A stretch of DNA of 64,000 nt from Thozetella sp. PMI_491 (Eukaryota; Ascomycota; Sordariomycetes; Chaetosphaeriales; Chaetosphaeriaceae), in NCBI GenBank assembly GCA_021432635.1, contig MU270036.1:336182-400181 (forward strand), given 5' to 3'. Within the stretch, counting starts at the first letter, position 1. Each line of letters begins with the position of its first letter. The notes under the pieces are model-generated. The model was not told the DNA's origin. It ran no database searches and saw nothing but the letters and a program-made list of their open reading frames with translations. This document shows, one piece after another, positions 48,020 through 59,723 of this stretch. The position numbers and the translations under genes are program-made.

Positions 48020-49290
48020 GGAATGCGATAAAGACGGTATAGCTAAACTTGAGAATGCGATGTGAGTTTGGTTGTTGCTATGTTTCCCCGCTGCCTCCCG
48101 CCGCAGTCCTCGCCGACAGCACGCGATGAGCACCTTTTATTCGGCCCACGGGCAAATTAGATAGACTCGCTTGGCTCGGCTTTTCGGTCGGCCCTCCCAT
48201 TCTCGCGAGGATGGTCACGCTGAAGTATAGCCAAGTAGATTCCAAGTATCCCAAGTATCCCGAGTATATCGCAGCTCCCAGGATTATAGCCTGCCGATAG
48301 TGGCGTGGTTTTCGATCCTTGGTTGGAGCTATCTGGCGACCTCGGGAAGTCCCGCGAAAACTATTGATCTCATGATATGTGTCTGAACCCTGCTCGCAGA
48401 TATCACATCAGTGGCGTGACGATAATAAAGGAGCTTGGTAAATAGGTTGAGCGTATTGATACACCAATCGGCAGTCAAACGTTGCACACCCTCTTTTGGC
48501 GGTGAGCAAGGTTGATTACTATAGCGGCATAGATGTAGGCAGGTAGGTGACCTATGGTCACATTTCGATGTAAGATGGGGTTGGCTTGACTCAGCACTTG
48601 TTTCAAATTCCGCCCAATGCCAATTACCATCGGAGCTGTGTGCAACTCCTCACTTAGTTCCGAAAGTAGATATTTTTCCCGACCTGGGTATGTTTTTGGA
48701 GCGCGGATCTCGTCCAACAGCATCTATTCACTATGGGTGTGGAACTTGTGCAATGTATGGTGCCAAGCCAGATTTGCCTCTCTTTGGACTCATTAGTGTC
48801 ACATCATCACAGGGCATCGGTCCAAAAAGGTGTCTCGCGAAGGAGCAAGTTGGCGGCATCCAAGTTGCGCCGCCTCTACTCAACACTGGCAGTTGATTCT
48901 CGATCCGCTTGTTTTCTTTCTCCTTGTAGAACAGCTTCGCAAATTTAAATAAACCGCGAAGTGTGTTACCTACTGCGTGGCTTTCAGTTCGGCTTGCTTC
49001 TAGAGACAGGCTACTAAGGAATTATAAGGGACGACTAATAGTATTCTTGGTAGTACAACTAGTTTTGAACTACTTGATAGGTTCTTTCCTAGCCGAGCTC
49101 TACTAGTATAGCTATTTGTTCTTTAGAGAGCTCCCCGCAGAGTATGTCCATCGAATATAGACCAGCACGTGATGAACTCCAACTACATCCCATAACCTCT
49201 GGCAAATAGCTGCTTGAATGGTCCCTACCCGACGGGAGAAGAAGCAAAGGAGAAGCCCGAATCGGTAACATAGGAACTTGCTGGAGCTGT
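48020..49290. other. Intergenic
   Basis: About 1.3 kb. A 9-bp unit CCAAGTATC is repeated at about 48240-48262. 48960-49100 is AT-rich. No gene is seen. Confidence 0.45.
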
Positions 49291-50295
49291 CTAGACTCTA
49301 GCTGTAGCTACCACTACAGCCGTACTGTTCTCTCCCTGTGTTGTGGCCGTTGCCTTGGCCGACTGACGACTACCAAGAGGCCGACGACAGAAGAATGCCA
49401 CGACATGAGGTGGCCACAAAGAAATACTGATTACTCCAGCCGTTGAATCAAAGCCTGAAAGTTCCGAAAGCCTCTCTTTCTCCCCACGAGCGGCTAGTCT
49501 CTCCGCCGACCGTATAGACAACGATGACCTCAGTGCTCTACCGAAGTTCTCAAGTGCACAGTATGTCATAGCCACGCGCTCATAGGGAGTCTTCTCGCGA
49601 GCAGGTTCCGAGCTCGATGAAACTTTTGGACCCAACATCTTTTTCCGAGAAGATGCTGCCAGGGCCCGCGAGCGAGATGCAACAATTCGCCGTAGCCGCG
49701 CCAAGCTGGGCTCTCTGGCGATGTCAGCCTGATCCGGACGATGATCGATGGTCGTGCTGAACCGGCCATCTTCGTATCCGCTGCTGTATCTTCTATAGAC
49801 TATCGCTGCAGGCGGAGGCGAGGCCCCTCGAGGAGGACCCATAACCAGATCCAGCCGTGAGCGCGAGAGAGAGGTATACACAGACTCGGTGTACGCATAC
49901 TCTATCTGAGGCGCAGGCGACACATCAGACGTCTCGGCCGTGTCTTCTGAGCTCTCGGGATTCTCCACGTCGGGATCTACGTCCTCGAACTCAAAACGTT
50001 TTGCATCTGATCTGGGAATAGGGGTTCCAGGAGGTGAGGTGGTATGCGACCCTGCCGAGGAAGGAGGCGTGATAGGATCCCTCTGTTGCCCCAGTCGGAT
50101 CGGCTGGCGAATCTTGATGCTGGGCGTCCATAGCCCATCTTGTACCGGACTATCTTGACTGGTAGAGGACGCGCTCCCTGGAGAGATACAGCGCTCGAGG
50201 GTGTAGAGACGACCGTTCTGGTTTTCCAGACCGGTCTCCAACCGCTTCAAAGCACCAAGAATCTCAGATAGGACTTTGGTATCGCTGTTACTCAT
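49291..50295 (-). CDS. Low-complexity hypothetical protein
   Basis: A single-exon frame of 334 residues from the ATG at 50295; the frame's TTG extension to 50310 is ignored. The first 35 residues (KVLSEILGALKRLETGLENQ) can form a coiled coil. The middle is Ser/Pro/Asp/Glu-rich and probably disordered. Residues about 235-290 (TPYERVAMTYCALENFGRAL) look helical. No signal peptide or known domain is seen. Composition suggests a regulatory or scaffold protein, but that is only a guess. An intron near the 3' end extending the protein cannot be excluded. Confidence 0.6.
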   Translation of the reverse strand: MSNSDTKVLSEILGALKRLETGLENQNGRLYTLERCISPGSASSTSQDSPVQDGLWTPSIKIRQPIRLGQQRDPITPPSSAGSHTTSPPGTPIPRSDAKRFEFEDVDPDVENPESSEDTAETSDVSPAPQIEYAYTESVYTSLSRSRLDLVMGPPRGASPPPAAIVYRRYSSGYEDGRFSTTIDHRPDQADIAREPSLARLRRIVASRSRALAASSRKKMLGPKVSSSSEPAREKTPYERVAMTYCALENFGRALRSSLSIRSAERLAARGEKERLSELSGFDSTAGVISISLWPPHVVAFFCRRPLGSRQSAKATATTQGENSTAVVVATARV

Positions 50296-51061
50296 GATGA
50301 AGGACCTCAATGAATAGAAAAGAAGAAGGTGAGAGAGGTGAAGCTGTGACTCGCAGAATGAGTCGTGCGCATCCTCAGTCGTGGTCTAAGAGGCACGATA
50401 TGCCCTCGGATTTAGCTGCCGAGCAGCGCGTTCCCTCCTTCGGCGACATCGCGGGGATATCTTCTTGGCTTTGAAGGCGTCATGAGAAATTCAGGTTTTT
50501 CATGATGTGCAACATTTGGGCTGAGTCAGACCCAGAACACAACGCAATGCAGGTAGTCGGATTCTGACCGAACCTTCATCACATGGAGCTATTGTCGTAC
50601 CGAGCAACCCGTATGTTGTCGAAAAAGCTTCCTGCTGGAAGTTCCTAAGTCTCTGTATTGTTTCCGCATGTACTCGCTAGTACCGCTTTATCTGCTCGAA
50701 AGAGGGCATTTACAGCAAAGCATCTAGGTAAGTTTTCCGTCTTCGGTAATAGAGCCGAAGAGTATCTGACATGAGGTTCTTCCCTATACCAAGTGCAGTA
50801 GGTACCAATTATAGTGGGCGCAGACTATAACAGGTTCAGATAATATCGGCAAGGAACATGGTGAGCAAGATGTGGGTCATTGGATCAGCGTCCACCTGGA
50901 TAGTTTCGTGCCGCCGGAAAGAAATCAAACTCCCGAGGGCCGCTCATAGTATGTATATCGCGATAAGAATTGATTATTGAGGGGATAATTGTGCCAGAGG
51001 TGCGTTCTACAGCCGTTTTGTCTGGGCCACCTGCTGCTAGGTTGTCAAATCACGAAGAAAG
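50296..51061. other. Divergent promoter region
   Basis: About 0.77 kb between divergent genes, so both promoters should lie here. I see no coding signal and no clear repeat. Confidence 0.5.
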
Positions 51062-54000
51062 ATGCAATCGATAGCGAGGCACCTGTCGCTTGCTCTTCTG
51101 CTCTTTGCCGCTACCGAAGCCATTTTCTTGCGCGACGGTTTGGCACATTCCTGTAGTGCCGGTGAATACTGGTGTCAAGACCGCTGTGGATCAGATGCGT
51201 ATGGCGACACCTGCTGCCTCACACCAAATGGACAACATAACCTCTGCGGTGCAGGTAAGACTCTGTCACTGCATCACTCCCATATGCGCCCAGTTGGCTC
51301 TAACTATGCTTCCAGGTACAATATGTTGCATGTACGGCTGCTGTCCTTCTGGTACTGTTTGTAACGCCGTTGGCGGATGTGATGCCAGCGGCCCTCCAGG
51401 ACTCTCATCAGCCGTGGGTACGACGATTCAGCCGCCTTCAACCATCACCTCTCAGACCACTGTGTATGAGACTCACACGGACACCATTTATGTCACTTTG
51501 ACGCAACTAGAGACCTGCAGAAGTCTTTTCACAACGAGCTCTCAGCAATTGAGCACGAAGTCCCGGTCATCTCTGTCTCTCAACGGGACAGGAATCACTG
51601 GTAACGGGACTGCTTCTCGGCCTCCTGTTAGCAGCACAGGTGGATCAAGTACTCCGCCAGGATCGGGTATTCTCACAACTACAGCTCCTGACGGAAAGAC
51701 CATTATCTCTAGCTCCGGGGTTATCATAATTGGAAACGACACTTTTACCGTCCCTACCAGTTTGACCGCGCCCACCACTATTACCACGGATGGCGAGACC
51801 TTCACTTTTAGCCCGACACCGTCAGATGTTTTGACGATAACAGAGCCAGACGGCAAGACCGTTATATCGAGTTCCGGACTCATCATAATTGGGTCCGATA
51901 CTCTCACGGTTCCTACTGGCTTGACTGCACCAACCACAATCACCACAGACGGCGAGACCTTCACTTTCAGCCCCACAGCAACAAGTGCTATTACCACCAC
52001 GACACCGTCGGGTGTTTTGACGATAACGGAACCGGACGGCAAGACCGTTATATCAAGTTCCGGACTCATTATAATCGGGTCCGATACTCTCACGGTTCCT
52101 ACTAGCTTGACTGCACCAACCACAATCACCACAGACGGTGAGACCTTCACTTTCAGCCCTACAGCAACAAGCGCTATTACCACCACGACACCGTCGGGTG
52201 TTTTGACGATAACGGAGCCAGACGGTCAGATTGTTATTTCGAGTTCCGGGGTGATTATAATTGGAAGCGACACTTTTACGGTTCCTACCGGCCTAACCAC
52301 TCCCACTACCATTACCACCGATGGCGAGACTTTCACTTTTGGCCCTCCGCCGGTAGGTTCTGCTACGAGTGCACCTTCAACAACGTCATCCACTACTGTC
52401 GGCGCCTTCTTGTTTCCGGTATCGACTCAGGTTGACCAGCCGGAACCGACGAAAGGCGGTTCAATTGTCCCATGTGATGAATGGTTCTTCGCGGTATGTT
52501 TTGCCTCCCCTCCGATGTACATGTATAATGCTATGCTTCTTGCTCACACAATCCAGGTTTGTATAGCCGGTATACTTGGTGGATTCATATGGACCTTCCC
52601 TCCTGGAACTGTCATACCGCCGTAAGCATCTGACGTTTGACTGAGAGCTACAATTATCGCAGGATTCTAACGCACCCTTAGTGGCCCCCCACCTGGCATT
52701 GAATTCCCTCCTGGTTGGTTCATTGACGGTGTGCTTCCACCATGGCCGAAGATAACGTGAGTATTGTGAGACCCTGTGTACTGCAGTGACAATGTACAGA
52801 AATGTCAACTAACACGTATGCTATCTGCAAGCATTGGTCCTGACCAAGTTCCTATCATCCCGCCTCCTCCAGAGGGCGATGAGTGTGTCACAAAAACGGC
52901 TTCCTTGTGTACCAAGACCACTTCTTTCGGAGTGACAGTTTCAAGCAGCACGACAAAAACTACCGCAACAAGCACGGGAACAAGTTGTGCTCGTATTCAA
53001 GGCTGCGATGTTACTGCTAAAACTGTAACTACAAAGACGGCGAGCACGGCATCTTGCACTGCCACTCCAACTGATTCTGGAAGCCGTCGAATGGCTGCGA
53101 GGCAGGACGGCGGCGGTGGATCATGCCCAGTCACATTTGTGTACGCCGTAATGCCAAGCAACCCAACCGACTCAGCAACAAATGCCCTTATTGCAGCCAA
53201 CCTGTTGACATTTGTAAATGGCGACCCAACTAAGATCAAGACATCTAACAGCAAGTCGGCGGGTATCAACTACTGGCAACTGCGGATGACCGTGGATCAA
53301 GCCACAGATTTTCGGAATTTCCAAGGGGTAAGCGTCCACTGGTCTGTCTCTATGGGGAATAGCAGGCCAGTTTCGCATGGCCAAAGTAGAGTGCTAACAA
53401 GGTCTATGTGCCTCTCGAACAGGTTGCCACGGTCTTTCAGCCTTGCTCGGAGGGAACTTGCCCTGATCCGTCTACAGCCGATCCTCCCTACAGCTTCCAG
53501 CTTGACGACTCGGGATTGCAACAGCAGCTCGTCTTTGTCTCTCAGGACAACGAGCCGGGACACATCCTACAATTCTATTTGGGGAAGTACTATTTTGACC
53601 CTAGTGCCGGTAGGGACATACCAGTCTATATCGTCGATACTGGAGCAGATCTTAGCAATTCGGTAACTCCATGAACACATCTTCCTCTTAGATATCCTAT
53701 CTAACTTGTGTCGGCAGGAATTCACCGCCGGTGACAACCTGGCCAGCAAAGCTCGATGGATCAATATCGGTGTCGACTACGACGGCAGGCAACCACAGGA
53801 CGACTCTCAGGTGCCAGCCGCCGGAACCCAAGGCCCAGGTCTCGGTCATGGAACAGCCATGCTTAGCCTCGTAGGCGGAGCCACTGTCGGCGTCGCCAAA
53901 CAAATAAAGCCCATTATAGTTCGCATGCCTCGGCGAAGACCAGAAGGCGGCGGTGCAAACGCTCTGGACTATCTTGACGGCGTCTCGGCAGTCAACGACG

Positions 54001-55553
54001 ACGTGCAATCGACAGGCTCATCCGTCACGCAAGCTATCCTTTTGATGGCATTCTTCCTAGACCGCACCATATACCTGACGTCGACTGATGGGGTCGACTT
54101 CGCGGATCCATTTGTGAAACAATTTAACACACACCTCAACCAGCTAATTAATAAACGTGTGCTGCCGGTCACAGGCTCGGGTAACCAAGCCAAGGTACGC
54201 TGAATTTCCCCGTTACGCGCTTTTCACCCACTCCTAGCCCCTTCTCTGCATGTGGCATGACGTTAGACGGGCTGACAATGTGCCTTAACAACTACAGCGT
54301 AGCAATGTAGCTGGTTGGCCCGCTGCTTTCGGCTTTGTAGCCATGGAGCAGTTCCCTACGACCTTTTTGCCAGAGCTCGTTGTCGCCGGCGCTGTGGACG
54401 TGAATGGAGCGCTCTGGATTGGCACAAACCAGGACAGCCGAGGTGGCGGGATACCCCATGTGTATGCGCCAGGTCGGGACGTATGGGTCGCTGCTGCCAG
54501 GGCCTCGACTGAGGACCCCAGACGTCCCGGTTTGAGACAGGGGACTGGAACATCCGACGGTAAGGATATACCAAAGAAGTTCCTCCATTTCACTGCTTTG
54601 TCATTGCAAGAATGCTGACCTAGGCCCTTCAGCTGCCGCCATGACGGTTGGCCTGGCAGCCTACCTCCTTAGGCTGGGCCAAATTCGGCAGTCTCGAGTC
54701 AAGCTCCCTGCTGGGACACAGCAACTCGACCTGAGCCCTCAGGGACTGAAGGACTTGCTGGTAGGAAATGCCTTTGTTAGAGGCACCAATACCGGTCTAA
54801 GCGCCATCTGGAACGGCTACACCATCAACACGGATCTCCCCCAGTTCGGCACGTGCCCATACCAGCCTGGAAATGTCCTCCGCCGGCGCCAGTCCCCAGC
54901 TTCCTCCTCGGCGGGAGGAGGCTGCACTCCTCCAGCCACATCCACAGCCCCTCCCACGTCGACTCCTGCCAGCTCGACGTCTCCACCAAGTTCAACCCCG
55001 CCTCCACCGCCACCGACCCCGACGGGTGGGTTCTGGTTGGGCGCTGTCCTGGGTAATGTCCCCACCGTCGTTGGTGACAAGAACACGTCGTGCGCCTGGG
55101 TCAACTTCGACAACGACGCGCATAACGTGGGCCAGTACCAGGTCGACGTGTTCGACTCTAATAACAAGGAGGGCGACGCCAACACCTACCTGGACGGAAC
55201 CAAGCCGTTCACTATCAAAAAACTAGCGTTTGGAAACCCGGTGTGCTTTTTCAGCGGATTGGAGCTGAGCTTCACGCCCGACTCTAGCGATGGGACCTTT
55301 ATCAGTAAGTTTCTGTCCAACACTCGACATAATCTTTTCTACTGTGGCGAAATAAAATGCTGGCTAGCGACTATGCAGTCTTACTGACACTTACATAGTC
55401 TGGAACGATAATGGGTCACCGACGACTTCTGGATTTTGTGCGAAGGTCGCGAACCCGACGCCCGATAACTGTCAGACTGGGAATTTCAAGCTTACTTCGG
55501 AGGTATTCTGGCACTGTGAGGCTCAGGACAACCCATCATACTGCAATATCTAG
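51062..55553 (+). CDS. Large secreted subtilisin-like (S8) protease with tandem repeats
   Basis: Ten exons: 51062-51254, 51316-52493, 52557-52621, 52682-52756, 52832-53327, 53402-53662, 53718-54194, 54298-54559, 54624-55304, 55399-55553; 1,280 residues with all phases consistent. Parts: signal peptide (1-20), a Cys-rich module (about 28-95), Thr/Ser-rich region with four copies of a repeat (about 186-410), a Pro-rich segment, a Thr/Lys-rich Cys segment, then the peptidase. Triad by motif: Asp748 (VDTGADL), His800 (GHGTAML), Ser1005 (GPSAAAMTVGLAAYLL), with Asn912 (GSGNQ) for the oxyanion hole. A Thr/Pro linker (about 1090-1125) leads to a Cys-containing C-terminal domain of about 150 residues. 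The catalytic Ser codon lies just after the exon 8/9 junction. The long N-terminal half is unusual for fungal S8 enzymes, which are mostly 400-900 residues. Likely wall-bound or extracellular. Confidence 0.88.
51675..52350 (+). repeat. 186-bp tandem coding repeats in the subtilase
   Basis: Four copies of a unit encoding TEPDGKTVISSSGLIIIGSD followed by LTVPT...TTITTDGETFTFSP. Copies 2, 3 and 4 begin at about 51841, 52027 and 52213, exactly 186 bp apart; copy 1 (about 51680) is 27 bp shorter. Copies 2 and 3 are almost identical in DNA. Confidence 0.9.
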
Positions 55554-56121
55554 GAGAGGTTGATGCCCGTCGAGTTGGCAGTCCATTAAAAGTCTCCTAG
55601 AGCCAAGGACGTAATGAGAATCTGAAACTAAGAGCAATAAAAACACATCTCAAATTAATCTAAGAATCTAACGAACACGGGAAGAATGCAGGCAAAGCAA
55701 CTCCAGCTTTAATAGCTCCTTCCGATTGGGGGTCTCTCTGCTTAGAAACCAGGTAGTTAGTTATTTAGTGCAGTAAGTGCCCGGATCCGACGCTAGACCA
55801 ATCTAGGGATTCGCTCTCTGATTGGCTGGATCACCTAAATCCGAGAGTGTGACCACTTCGTCCATTGTGGGTCTAACGGGGATAGAGGACTTGTATGAGA
55901 AATTCGGGGGATCGGGTGTTGAATGAAGTGCTAGACAGACGATAGGGAGAAGGCAAAGGAGTTAGCAGGTGAAGATAAATACCCATGTGCAGCGGCATTC
56001 TATCAGCATGCGGCACACCAAGACATGCAAGCTGCCCCAACCTCGAAGTCCCAAAGCAGTCACCGCAGCCCCATAAGCCCAAGTTCCTCATCAAATACAT
56101 CAGAACTGATACTCTATAACA
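55554..56121. other. Intergenic
   Basis: About 570 bp between two plus-strand genes: the subtilase 3' end and the dehydrogenase promoter. Nothing else is seen. Confidence 0.5.
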
Positions 56122-57243
56122 ATGCCCGGCATTTTGAGTTTCGCTCTCAGTCAGCTAAAGGACCTCGCTTTAGCTAGCCCTCCTGCAGACATCGGCAAGC
56201 GTACCTATGTCATCACAGGCGCGAACACTGGCCTGGGGTACGAATGCGCCAAGCACCTCATCAAATACGGCGCCGGTCGTGTCATCCTCGCCGTTCGCTC
56301 TTCCTCTAAAGGCGAGGCTGCTCTGGCTGAACTCCGAAAAGAGACCGATCAGCCAAATGCTGGCGAGGTCTGGCAGGTAGACCAAGAGTCTTTCGCCTCA
56401 GTAGAGGCATTTGCCAGCCGCCTCCAGACCCTAGACCGGCTCGATGGCTTGATAGCGAATGCCGGAGTCGCTAGGCTAGACTATGGCGTGGCAGAAGGAC
56501 TTGAGGTTTCCCTCGTCGTCAACGTTCTCTCCACCTTCTTACTAGCTCTGCGGGCTTTGCCCAAGCTGAGGGAGACAGCCACAAAGGCAGGCACAAAGTC
56601 AAACCTAACAATTGTCGCGAGCGAGACCGGGCTCATGCCGATGGTCAAGGACAGGTTGGACGGACTAAGTAGCAGCACGAACATATTTGAAGCGCTTAGT
56701 GACCCGGCGACCATGGCCGACAGGTATTGACTCTCCATCCATTCAATCCGACATTTAATTTACCAACCTATTCTACTCTATAGATATCCCTTGACCAAGC
56801 AGCTCGATATTTTGTCCACGAGAGCTCTCGCACAACTATTCCCCGTGTCGGAGAACGGCGTAACTATCAATGTAGTCAACCCCGGCTTCTGCCGCAGCGA
56901 GCTGTCGCGAGACTCGAAAGGCTTGATGCGGCTACAGATAAAGGTGATGAAATCTGTGCTGGCGAGGACAACAGAGCAAGGAAGCAGGACACTGCTGCAC
57001 GCCGCCCTCGCTGGGCCCGAGACTCACGGAAAGTACCTCTCGGCGTGTGCGATAAGCGAGTAAGCTGGCTGACCTACCTCGTATGGCAAATTGAGCTAAT
57101 CTGGACCTAGTGACGACATTCCGAGCTGGCTGGCCGGAGAAGTTGGGGCCAAGAAAGAGCGACGAGTGTGGGAGGATTTGCTCAAAGAGTTGGAAGTAAA
57201 GGGCCACGCTGTTGACTTAGCTAGTCTTGGTGCCAGGCTCTAA
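56122..57243 (+). CDS. Short-chain dehydrogenase/reductase
   Basis: Exons 56122-56723, 56784-57059 and 57111-57243 (introns 60 and 51 bp) give 336 residues. Rossmann motif TGANTGLGYECAKHL (TGxxxGxG, about 33-47), the NAG motif (IANAGV), the catalytic Ser in TIVASETG and the YxxxK pair (YPLTK) formed exactly across intron 1 are all present. The basic RSSSKGEAA after beta-2 suggests NADPH. The closest style is the fungal retinol-dehydrogenase/WW-domain-oxidoreductase-like SDRs (NVVNPGFCRSEL). It is cytosolic, or membrane-associated through its N-terminal helix. Substrate unknown. Confidence 0.92.
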
Positions 57244-57654
57244 CGCAACTAGTATCGATTGGAATTGCCACTTCATCCTCCCTGGGTGCTGGTCTTTCTG
57301 AGGGAGCGGGCAGTGAGCGTTCACGTACACTTGTAACATGACAGAACCATCATAGAAAATGATAGCTTTCCCCCACCGAGGCTTTGTCAATTTAATCATA
57401 TGACGTCAGCATAGATGCCGTCCGAGCAGGTTCTATGTCTAAGGTATATAATGCCTTCGGTCAGATGAATGCCGTTCGATATTTCGCAAAGCTGCCTAGA
57501 TCCACCCAGGCGATCCCAGGGGCTGTGTACCCCTGCGTCATCAGGTACCCAGGTACCTTTCTACGACCTCAGCTCCTTGCGTTGGCGTCCTGTGCGGCTC
57601 TGCTGCAACCCCGCACACCTAACTACGGCCTACGGCGAGAACCCAAGAGACCGT
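57244..57654. other. Spacer, possible 5' leader of 2EXR gene
   Basis: The frame of the next gene stays open back to an ATG at 57469, but that extension lacks domain character, so I take it as leader. Confidence 0.45.
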
Positions 57655-59514
57655 ATGGCTTCCGTTTGCGCTGGCGACAGTAGCTCATCGTCAAATACCA
57701 CAAATATGGATTATGCCAAGCCAGTCTTTCACTATTTCTCCCGCCTGCCTCCGGAGCTCCGTCTGCAGATCTACATGTTGGCCACACCGCCTCGAATGGT
57801 TCACATAGAGGAGCATCTCTGCCCAGAGGAGACGGAAATGCCATTCAGCCACTGGGATATACTTGAGGATGATGTGAACGAAAATGCGAAAGAAGATGGC
57901 GCAGAAGAGACAATTCTGTCATATTATGATGTCTACGACGGCTGCATTTGTCAAGAAGATGAGTTTTGGGAGGGCTACTCCCGCTTCCTCGCAACACCTT
58001 GGTCCTGGCAGCTCAAAATCCATCCCTCCTTCTTATTCTTTCAGGATACCTGGAGGAGGGCGCTTGGAGGGTGGCGTCCAGTCGGCAAAAGACAACGGAC
58101 CCTCGATTCTTATGGATTCACAACCAACTCCGGGAAGAATTTCGGGCGCTTCGCCGAACCGACAGGCAGCGGCCTAACCGATATACCGATTGCGTGGCTT
58201 ATGTCGGAGAAGCCATTCCTCGCTTGGCAGTTTCTGCGCCGGAGCTACCTGCACAGCAAAGCTCCGATTCCGGCCTTGTTACACGTATGCGTTGAGTCCA
58301 GGGCGACGCTTGTGGAGGAAGGATACGAGCTCGCGTTCCCGACTCGGACTTGTGGTCCAAGGACATGGTTCAACTCCAGACGCGACTTTCTATACGTAGA
58401 TGTTCCAGGATATAGCAATTACGCTGAAGCGCCAGAATACCTTGCATCAGACAGCGTTGACGGTACCTCTTTCAATCTTGGCCAGATCCTTCCCGACACC
58501 CTCGAGAAGATCAAAAACATCGCGATCTATGGCTGTCCAAGCTGGGAGGAGGGATGGGATCGGCTAGCACTTGCAATCAGTTATTTTATCAACCTAAAGG
58601 AGGTTTTGCTAGTGGTCCGAAATCTTGACATGGAAGAAGGCCATGGGCATCGACCTCAATCAGAATGGGACCAATTTATGAAGAAATGTAAAGAGACAGT
58701 TGGGGAAAATGCCACGTGGGCATGGATGAAGTGCGAAATTAACAGCGATTGCGAAGACTACTGGCGCTCCATTCCAGGAGCATCCAGCTACGGCTGCTAC
58801 CCTTTGGAATGGATGGAAGACGAGAACCTGATCGAGCAACTCGAGCGCCGGTATGACGCCCATCAGTGGGTCCCATATAACATGCTAAGATCAACCAAGA
58901 ATTGGAAGGACTACTTTTCGCTTCAGACGGAGAGAATACAGGAACACATAGCTCGGTTCTTGGATATGCAGCCGCAGGGAAGAAGGCTGCGTGGGTCATT
59001 CTCCACCGTCGAGTTTACGCACGTCATTGTAGGCCGAGAGCCACTGCTCTTGAAGCTTAATGAGCACAGGCTGGACCACCTCGAGCTAGGGAGGAAGCGG
59101 GGGAGGATGGAGTTGCAAAGATCCCTTGCTCGGGATGAGCGGATGGTGGCGGAGATGGAGAGGGCTGACGAGCTGGAAATAGAAGCAGCCATGGCCCAGC
59201 TGGAAGAAATCCGGGCACTCGAACAGATGGAGGCCGCAGAAAGAGCCGTGGAGCTGGAAATAGAAGCGGCTATCGCCCAGCTTAGGGAAGTACAGGGGCT
59301 AGAACGGACGGAGGTGGTGGTGGAAAGAGCTGAGGAGATGGAATTAGAAGCGGCTATCGCCCAGTTAGAGGTGCTACAGGAGCTAGAACGGATGGAAGCA
59401 ATAGAAAGATCCAGGGAGATGGAACTAGAAGCAGGTATCGCCGAGCTGGAAGACGACATTACGCACGAACCGGTAGAGGCGGTGGAGGAAACAGCGAATA
59501 TTCCACCAAGGTAA
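57655..59514 (+). CDS. 2EXR-domain protein with C-terminal coiled-coil repeats
   Basis: A single exon of 619 residues from the ATG at 57655 (MASVCAG); a start at 57469 would add 62 residues. The fungal 2EXR domain is marked by FHYFSRLPPELRLQIYMLA and the later ALLHVCVESRATLVEEGYEL. The middle is globular with many Trp and acidic stretches and no known catalytic motif. From about 59150 the C-terminus is a charged helix of four tandem units of about 27-28 residues (ELEIEAAIAQLREVQGLER type), predicted to be a coiled coil for self-association. 2EXR proteins are numerous in moulds and of unknown role; F-box-like interaction is often assumed. Confidence 0.82.
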   Translation: MASVCAGDSSSSSNTTNMDYAKPVFHYFSRLPPELRLQIYMLATPPRMVHIEEHLCPEETEMPFSHWDILEDDVNENAKEDGAEETILSYYDVYDGCICQEDEFWEGYSRFLATPWSWQLKIHPSFLFFQDTWRRALGGWRPVGKRQRTLDSYGFTTNSGKNFGRFAEPTGSGLTDIPIAWLMSEKPFLAWQFLRRSYLHSKAPIPALLHVCVESRATLVEEGYELAFPTRTCGPRTWFNSRRDFLYVDVPGYSNYAEAPEYLASDSVDGTSFNLGQILPDTLEKIKNIAIYGCPSWEEGWDRLALAISYFINLKEVLLVVRNLDMEEGHGHRPQSEWDQFMKKCKETVGENATWAWMKCEINSDCEDYWRSIPGASSYGCYPLEWMEDENLIEQLERRYDAHQWVPYNMLRSTKNWKDYFSLQTERIQEHIARFLDMQPQGRRLRGSFSTVEFTHVIVGREPLLLKLNEHRLDHLELGRKRGRMELQRSLARDERMVAEMERADELEIEAAMAQLEEIRALEQMEAAERAVELEIEAAIAQLREVQGLERTEVVVERAEEMELEAAIAQLEVLQELERMEAIERSREMELEAGIAELEDDITHEPVEAVEETANIPPR

Positions 59515-59723
59515 CTAGCAGCGGCAGGGGAAAATTAGAAGCCGACAGGATCATGCTAAGTGTACCTAGTTCTATACATCTTGCGTCCAATCGCTTCCCC
59601 AGTCCACCCAAGCCAGATATACAAACCCCCCAGTGCAAGCGAGCTCTAGGGGACCGTCTAAAAGCTCCTTCGACCACCCTGGAACGTGCATATTGACAGG
59701 AAACGAAGACTATACAATGGTAC

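Noticed and set aside
51542-52186. 214-codon minus-strand frame
   Set aside because: It is the antisense of the subtilase tandem repeats, and its own apparent repeats are only their mirror.
57469-57654. Upstream ATG extension of the 2EXR gene
   Set aside because: The added 62 residues lack order and family proteins start close before the 2EXR motif; kept as an alternative start only.
58923-59459. 178-codon serine-rich minus-strand frame
   Set aside because: Antisense shadow of the charged coiled-coil repeats of the 2EXR protein.
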